Shown here one piece after another: positions 16,348 through 20,088 of a stretch of 20,088 nucleotides of DNA. How positions within the stretch are numbered: position 1 is the stretch's first letter; every line of letters begins with the position of its first letter. Origin of the DNA: Omnitrophica bacterium GWA2_52_8 (lineage in GTDB: Bacteria; Omnitrophota; Omnitrophia; Omnitrophales; Aquincolibacteriaceae); the NCBI GenBank assembly GCA_001804025.1, contig MHFC01000141.1, positions 9,357-29,444 on the forward strand. The letters are read 5' to 3'. Position numbers and translations under genes: made by a program. The notes beneath the pieces are model-generated. The model saw only the letters and a program-made list of their open reading frames with translations. It did no database searches and was not told where the DNA came from.

Positions 16348-17364
16348 TTGACTTTGGGCACCGACCCGTATTTTAAACGATTTATCTATTTCATTGCCGC
16401 CGGCTATTTTGTCATAGCCGGCGTTGTTTTTTTTCTGAGAATGGTACGCACTGAAACGCCGCACGGCGCAGCTGCCATAACTCATGGGGATATAGTTTCA
16501 CGGTCTGCCGCCTTTGCCACTGCAAAAAATAAAATAACGGTCCCTCCGCAAGTTGTTCGTAAGCCAATCGACGTTCTCCCCGAAGAGCATCCTGTGGGAA
16601 CCGAACTGTCAGCCCGTTACCGCTCTCAGGCTGTGAGTGCTACATGGTCGCCCGCTTTAAAAGACAAATCAACGGGGGACTTTGCTGCCTATAATGAGAC
16701 AGGTTTCGCCGTGGTCCATGCATCCTTTGTCAATAACGCCATGAGCCGGGATTTGGTTATTTATTATCCTGATAGTGAAACAATTGCGTATAAAGAATAT
16801 TTTAAAAACGGTAACGGCGGCGAGAATTTCAGCTTTTATTACCCATCAGGGGCGTTGTGGCTGGAGCACATATCAGATCTTTCTGACAGTTCTATGATAA
16901 GAATTATGAATGAAGATGGCACAAGTCTTGAGATGCCCGATTCCGGCTTCAATTCTGAACAAACCTCGGGTTATTTTAACGCCTTTAAGGAAGACGGATC
17001 GGTAAGCTATCAGTGGGCCAAGACCGAAAACTCGCAAGAGCGAAAGGGGGAAACGCATTATCTTTCGAAGCTTGCAAGCGGTATGTGGGTTTTTAATCAA
17101 AACAATTTCTTACACGGACAAACAATGCTCGTTGACGAAAATCAAAACACAATTTGGTCACTTGATTATGTGGAAGGGCACCGCTCCGGGATTCAATTTA
17201 CACCTGTTCCCGATAACGAGTTAAGATTCGAGTGGACATGGGATGAAAATCATCAACTTACGCATTTCAATGGCTATTACGCGGACGGGCTCCCATGGTT
17301 TGAATTAAATTTCACGGATCCGGCACAGCTTCCAATTGCCGTTTACGACCAGCCCAAATCCTAA
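16348..17364 (+). CDS. Membrane-anchored protein with MORN/YwqK-like strands; start uncertain
   Basis: The open frame of 338 residues begins right after the TAA of the upstream gene, in the same frame, so only TTG 16348 (or TTG 16354) can include the hydrophobic segment (about 11-31, IYFIAAGYFVIAGVVFFL). The first ATG is at 16441. The rest looks extracytoplasmic and beta-rich, with loose repeats such as YYPDSETIAYKEYFKNGNG, FYYPSGALWLE, FNAFKEDGSVSYQW and FNGYYADGLPWFE. These recall MORN-type repeats of YwqK-like proteins; this is a weak assignment. Oddly, a strong intrinsic terminator (16398-16434) is embedded in the hydrophobic segment, so either the gene is attenuated or the true start is ATG 16441. 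The function is unknown. Confidence 0.65.
   Translation: MTLGTDPYFKRFIYFIAAGYFVIAGVVFFLRMVRTETPHGAAAITHGDIVSRSAAFATAKNKITVPPQVVRKPIDVLPEEHPVGTELSARYRSQAVSATWSPALKDKSTGDFAAYNETGFAVVHASFVNNAMSRDLVIYYPDSETIAYKEYFKNGNGGENFSFYYPSGALWLEHISDLSDSSMIRIMNEDGTSLEMPDSGFNSEQTSGYFNAFKEDGSVSYQWAKTENSQERKGETHYLSKLASGMWVFNQNNFLHGQTMLVDENQNTIWSLDYVEGHRSGIQFTPVPDNELRFEWTWDENHQLTHFNGYYADGLPWFELNFTDPAQLPIAVYDQPKS
16398..16434 (+). terminator. Intrinsic terminator after the korAB operon
   Basis: A 10-bp perfect GC-rich stem (16398-16407 with 16414-16423; core GCCGGCTAT/ATAGCCGGC) has a 6-nt loop TTTGTC and is followed by TTGTTTTTTTT (16424-16434). It starts 50 bp after the stop of the last CBS gene, the position expected for the operon terminator. 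It lies inside the beginning of the next open frame. Confidence 0.8.
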
Positions 17365-17636
17365 AAAGTTTACCTCTATAGCATGTTCTAACTCTTGTTA
17401 CTGCCCTAGATCAGCTTATCGTAACCATAATAGTTATATTGCGTTACGTTAAATGGGCGGGTATCTTTACTTAATTCAAAATTAAGCGCACCTAACAAAA
17501 CCCCTTTCGTTTTGTCTTTGCGAGGAGGCGAAGCCGACGAAGCAATCTCAAAACCTGAGATTGCCGCGCCCGCCAAAAGTACGAGCGGGCTCGCAATGAC
17601 AATTTTGTTAGATAGTTTAAGTAATTTGGAGAACTT
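17365..17636. other. 272-bp intergenic spacer carrying a palindromic element
   Basis: The first part (17365-17469) holds only an inverted repeat CGTAAC/GTTACG (17420-17425, 17443-17448) with AT-rich sequence between. Next is a perfect hairpin CTTAATT-CAA-AATTAAG (17470-17486), then the palindromic element 17490-17613, listed separately. I could not identify a convincing promoter for the downstream gene. Confidence 0.5.
17490..17613. repeat. Palindromic MITE-like element (TTGCGAG ... GCAATCTC type)
   Basis: Outer arms ACCTAACAAAA (17490-17500) and TTTTGTTAGAT (17603-17613) pair with one C/A mismatch. Inside, GTCTTTGCGAG (17514-17524) pairs with CTCGCAATGAC (17590-17600), with one T/T mismatch. 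Between them are GCAATCTCA/TGAGATTGC (17542-17550, 17556-17564) and GCCCGC/GCGGGC (17568-17573, 17585-17590). The interior (TTGCGAGGAGGCGAAGC, GACGAAGCAATCTC) resembles, from memory, a short palindromic repeat dispersed in intergenic regions of many unrelated bacteria. No target-site duplication is evident. The - strand frame across it is not a gene. Confidence 0.75.
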
Positions 17637-17639
17637 TTG

Positions 17640-18971
17640 ATGATGCTAAAAATTAACAGGACTATTAAGGCAAGCCTTACCGTAGCCGTCTCATTTTTTA
17701 TGAGCATAAATATGGCCGCTGCCATCAGTCCCGAGCGTCTTAACAACACCGGTATACACCCCAATGTTTCGCAATATCCTCAGCCTGCGAAAGCTCATTT
17801 GCCCGCGACTCAATGGAAATTTAACGGAGGCATTTCAGAACCAATTTTCCTGCTATCCGGTCACATGAGTGTTCAAGACGGAGAATGGGTGGGGCAAAAA
17901 ATTGAAGCATCAACCGTGAAGCTGTCTAAGAACACTCCGATTCATATTTGGCTGGAACGTGCGCAAACCGAGGGCTTACCGCAAAATATTCGTGAGTTGG
18001 AAATTCATTATGGACGGCTGTCCGACGGTTCGGGCAGCTGGCATGAAAAAATTATGACAACGGATACAAAAACAACCCTTTTTTTAAGGCAAATTCACGC
18101 AACGGTAACGCGGGCGGCTCAACCTCTTGAAGCGACGGGCGTTATTGAAGCGCAGAGCGACTCATTTTTATCTCCGATTGCCGCTCAAATCAATGCGCTG
18201 AGACAGATGGGCTATGACATTCAAGTCCACTGGGAAATGCCTTCGTTTGAGGCCTGGATTCTTTTTTTAAAGCAAAACGCTATGACCCTTGCCGCCATCA
18301 AACTTTTAGCACAGGGGGATGTCCGCACAGCTGTCAAGGCACTTGAAACGGCATATGCCCTGGGCTTGGAATCCATGCGGGTCCGGGATAACATCCTAGC
18401 CAAGTCATGGAAACATTCTGCGGCTAAAAGCCCGAATGCGATGCATATTGTCCAACGGGGGATTGCCCATACGGGCACGCTTCAACAATCTTTCGATGCG
18501 CATTCCGGCATGCCCAAAATCCACATGCAACCTGCGCATTATTACGGTTCAACGCAAGCCCACATTTTAAGCAAACGGTTGTTTTTGTATATTTCCAAAC
18601 ACCATTCAATGCCGGATTCCCGATCGGCCGAGGGGACAATTTTTATCGTGCAGCAGCTGATGGAGGCCGTTCTCAGGGCTTCCGCAAGCGGCCGGACGGC
18701 AACGGACCGCGAATTGATTGAACGCATCTCAAAGCTGCCGGATAAAAAATTGAATGACTGGATTGAGCGGGCCTCTCGCGCCAAGCCAGCCTCCTTGCGC
18801 CATCTTGGAATTGATACCCGTCAATGGCTCTCAGACAATCAAAGCCAGCCGAAAACGTTTTACGGCACGAACTTTTTGATTTGGTCCGCCAATTTCTTTA
18901 ATTCCTTGTCAGAAGCAACCCGCGCATTCATGAAATTTAAATCCGCAATAGCATCAATCGGCACTAAATGA
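17640..18971 (+). CDS. Secreted protein of unknown function
   Basis: A 443-residue protein with a clear signal peptide (about 1-28, hydrophobic core SLTVAVSFFMSIN, likely cut after MAAA). I recognise no domain in the mature part. It has a beta-rich N-terminal half (PATQWKFNGGISEPIFLLSGHM ... IHYGRLSDGSGSW), then a largely helical C-terminal half (MTLAAIKLLAQGDVRTAVKALETAYALG, RSAEGTIFIVQQLMEAVLRA). There are no obvious catalytic motifs. ATG 17640 is chosen because GGAG (17628-17631) lies 8 nt upstream; TTG 17637 and ATG 17643 are alternatives. The last 37 codons overlap the antisense HIT gene (18860-18971), so the C-terminus may be a recent extension. A palindromic element ends 26 bp before the start. 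Confidence 0.75.
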   Translation: MMLKINRTIKASLTVAVSFFMSINMAAAISPERLNNTGIHPNVSQYPQPAKAHLPATQWKFNGGISEPIFLLSGHMSVQDGEWVGQKIEASTVKLSKNTPIHIWLERAQTEGLPQNIRELEIHYGRLSDGSGSWHEKIMTTDTKTTLFLRQIHATVTRAAQPLEATGVIEAQSDSFLSPIAAQINALRQMGYDIQVHWEMPSFEAWILFLKQNAMTLAAIKLLAQGDVRTAVKALETAYALGLESMRVRDNILAKSWKHSAAKSPNAMHIVQRGIAHTGTLQQSFDAHSGMPKIHMQPAHYYGSTQAHILSKRLFLYISKHHSMPDSRSAEGTIFIVQQLMEAVLRASASGRTATDRELIERISKLPDKKLNDWIERASRAKPASLRHLGIDTRQWLSDNQSQPKTFYGTNFLIWSANFFNSLSEATRAFMKFKSAIASIGTK

Positions 18972-19252
18972 ACGTGGGCATGCGGGACTTCAAGACCTGC
19001 AACCATGACTCCGATTTTTTTACATGGAATCGCCTTTTTCAACATCCCCGCGACGCTTTTTGAAAAAATCATCATCTCTCCCAGTTCTTTGTCCGCCATA
19101 TCAAACAAGTAGTCCGTTTCTTTTTTGGGGATGACGAGTGTGTGTCCTGCCTTAATCGGCCGAATGTCGAGAAATGCAAGAAATGCCGCATTTTCGAGTA
19201 AGATGTGACTGGGTATTTCTTTGCGAATAATCCTCATAAATAAGGACGTCAT
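18860..19252 (-). CDS. HIT-family hydrolase (histidine triad, Hint-like)
   Basis: A 130-residue histidine-triad protein; such proteins hydrolyse nucleoside phosphoramidates or related nucleotides in the cytoplasm. The triad VPHAHVHLVP (His91, His93, His95) is intact, and the N-terminal MTSLFMRIIRKEIPSHILLENAAFLAFLDIRPIKAGHTLVIPK is typical. The C-terminus (DLNFMNARVASDKELKKLADQIKKF) also looks like normal family sequence, so its overlap with the + strand gene does not mean that this end is false. The ribosome binding site GGAGG (complement of 19263-19267) lies 10 nt before ATG 19252, after an A-run. It diverges from the HAD hydrolase gene; the two start codons are separated by 71 bp. Confidence 0.93.
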   Translation of the reverse strand: MTSLFMRIIRKEIPSHILLENAAFLAFLDIRPIKAGHTLVIPKKETDYLFDMADKELGEMMIFSKSVAGMLKKAIPCKKIGVMVAGLEVPHAHVHLVPIDAIADLNFMNARVASDKELKKLADQIKKFVP

Positions 19253-19281
19253 TTTTTTTTACCCTCCGTTTGATTGTTTGA

Positions 19282-19287
19282 TATAGT
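19282..19287 (+). promoter_or_regulatory. Candidate -10 box for the HAD hydrolase gene
   Basis: TATAGT is preceded by TG at 19279-19280 (extended -10), giving a start near 19294, 30 nt before ATG 19324. There is no good -35; the upstream T-run (19251-19260) lies where one would sit. Confidence 0.4.
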
Positions 19288-19323
19288 ACGTCATGGTCTT
19301 AACAAAAGAATAGACGGCTCCCT

Positions 19324-20088
19324 ATGAAAACCGACATGAATCCCAAACATAATGTGATTGCGATGGTTTATGATTTTGACGGCACGTTGTCGCCGAATAA
19401 CATGCAAGAAGATACCATTTTCAAGGCCTACCAGATACAAAAAGAGGAGTTGTGGAAAAAATCCGAACAGCTCGTCCGCCAGGGTTTTGAAAGAACGCTT
19501 GCGTACCTGCATCTCTTGATCCACGACAAACCTTTCCAGAAAAAACCGTTGACCCGCAAGGAGTTGAAGAACTTTGCTTCCGGTATTGTTTATTATCCCG
19601 GCGTTCCGACATTTTTTGAAAACATAAACCATTACATCCAGACCATCCCGGAAGTCAAAAAATGGGGGATTACGCTGGAGCATTACATCATATCGAGCGG
19701 AATGCTCGAAATACTCGAGGGGATCAAGCTGTTCAAGGTCTTCAAGAAGATCTATGCCTGCGAATACGAGTACGACGACAAGGGGCCTATTTTCCCCAAG
19801 CTTGTCATTAATGACACCAATAAGACCCAATTCCTTTTCCGCATCAACAAAGGGAGGCTGGATCTCAGCGAAGACATCAATACTCACATGCCGGAGCAGG
19901 AACGCCGCATACCCTTCCGAAACATGATTTACATAGGCGACAGCGAAACCGATATCCCGTCGATGACTGTGATCAAAAAATACGGCGGGCATGCCATCGC
20001 CGTCTTTAACCCTGCAAATCCGGTTACCGAAAAAATCAAAGCCATGGTTGCGGTTGGAAGGGTCGACCATTTTGCGCCCGCTGATTTT
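19324..20088 (+). CDS. HAD-superfamily hydrolase, 3' end beyond the window
   Basis: The frame is open from ATG 19324 to the last base (255 residues) without a stop. HAD motif I is VYDFDGTLSP (nucleophile Asp17, acid/base Asp19), motif II is YIISSG (121-126), and motif IV is YIGDSETDIPSM (from about 203, Asp206 and Asp210). A cap-like insertion lies between motifs I and II (about 25-115) and includes YYPGVPTFFENINHYI. IYACEYEYDDKGPIFPKLVINDTNKTQFLFRINKG is typical of a set of uncharacterised HAD phosphatases of about 270-300 residues. The substrate is unknown. No strong ribosome binding site is seen. A 259-residue frame on the opposite strand here is only its shadow. Confidence 0.9.
   Translation, partial: MKTDMNPKHNVIAMVYDFDGTLSPNNMQEDTIFKAYQIQKEELWKKSEQLVRQGFERTLAYLHLLIHDKPFQKKPLTRKELKNFASGIVYYPGVPTFFENINHYIQTIPEVKKWGITLEHYIISSGMLEILEGIKLFKVFKKIYACEYEYDDKGPIFPKLVINDTNKTQFLFRINKGRLDLSEDINTHMPEQERRIPFRNMIYIGDSETDIPSMTVIKKYGGHAIAVFNPANPVTEKIKAMVAVGRVDHFAPADF

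Noticed and set aside
17492..17764. 90-residue - strand open frame rich in Leu/Arg
   Set aside because: It is a translation of the palindromic repeat plus the antisense of the secreted protein's signal peptide; no ribosome binding site or family match.
19291..20070. 259-residue open frame on the - strand
   Set aside because: The + strand frame of the same region carries all HAD motifs (DFDGT, ISSG, GDSETD). The - strand frame is its antisense shadow; the real gene simply lacks a stop inside the window.

Overview
The window is a gene-dense bacterial chromosome segment of moderate GC. Seventeen of its 19 confident protein genes lie on the + strand and two on the - strand. No rRNA, tRNA, CRISPR array, transposase or integrase was found. 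The gene mix suggests an anaerobic, Gram-negative-type bacterium: a fused KorA with KorB, a YibQ-type deacetylase, YceI, a FecR-domain envelope protein and CBS regulators. The phylum Omnitrophota or a relative is my best guess, from general gene style only.

Region 1 (1-5040) is one tight run: the 3' part of priA, then def, fmt, a GT4 glycosyltransferase and lhgO. Genes abut or overlap by 4-17 bp. Region 2 (5037-6205) is gap with its own near-consensus promoter; the enzyme resembles the trypanosomatid glycosomal GAPDH lineage. Region 3 (6206-9883) is a second + strand run: rlmH, a membrane-anchored FecR-domain protein, a class I glutamine amidotransferase, a 66-residue protein, and a membrane protein with a helical-repeat-like domain and a C-terminal zinc ribbon. 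A YibQ-type divergent polysaccharide deacetylase converges on it from the - strand.

Region 4 (10797-12458) holds a phage-type YopX gene, a highly structured non-coding element of about 220 bp (11304-11522), and a secreted YceI protein. Region 5 (12459-16434) is the metabolic centrepiece. It is a four-gene operon in which the two subunits of a ferredoxin-type 2-oxoacid oxidoreductase (korA, korB) lie between two CBS-domain proteins, the second with a zinc ribbon. A strong intrinsic terminator follows but falls inside the start of the next open frame, a membrane-anchored protein.

Region 6 (17365-20088) contains a second palindromic element, a secreted protein of unknown function whose 3' end overlaps an antisense HIT-family gene by 112 bp, and a divergent HAD hydrolase that runs off the window.

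The most interesting non-gene signal is the element at 11304-11522. It has nested outer helices and at least five long hairpins that almost touch each other. It is bounded by GACTAAC/GTTAGTT, and the unrelated palindromic element at 17490-17613 is bounded by ACCTAAC/GTTAGAT.
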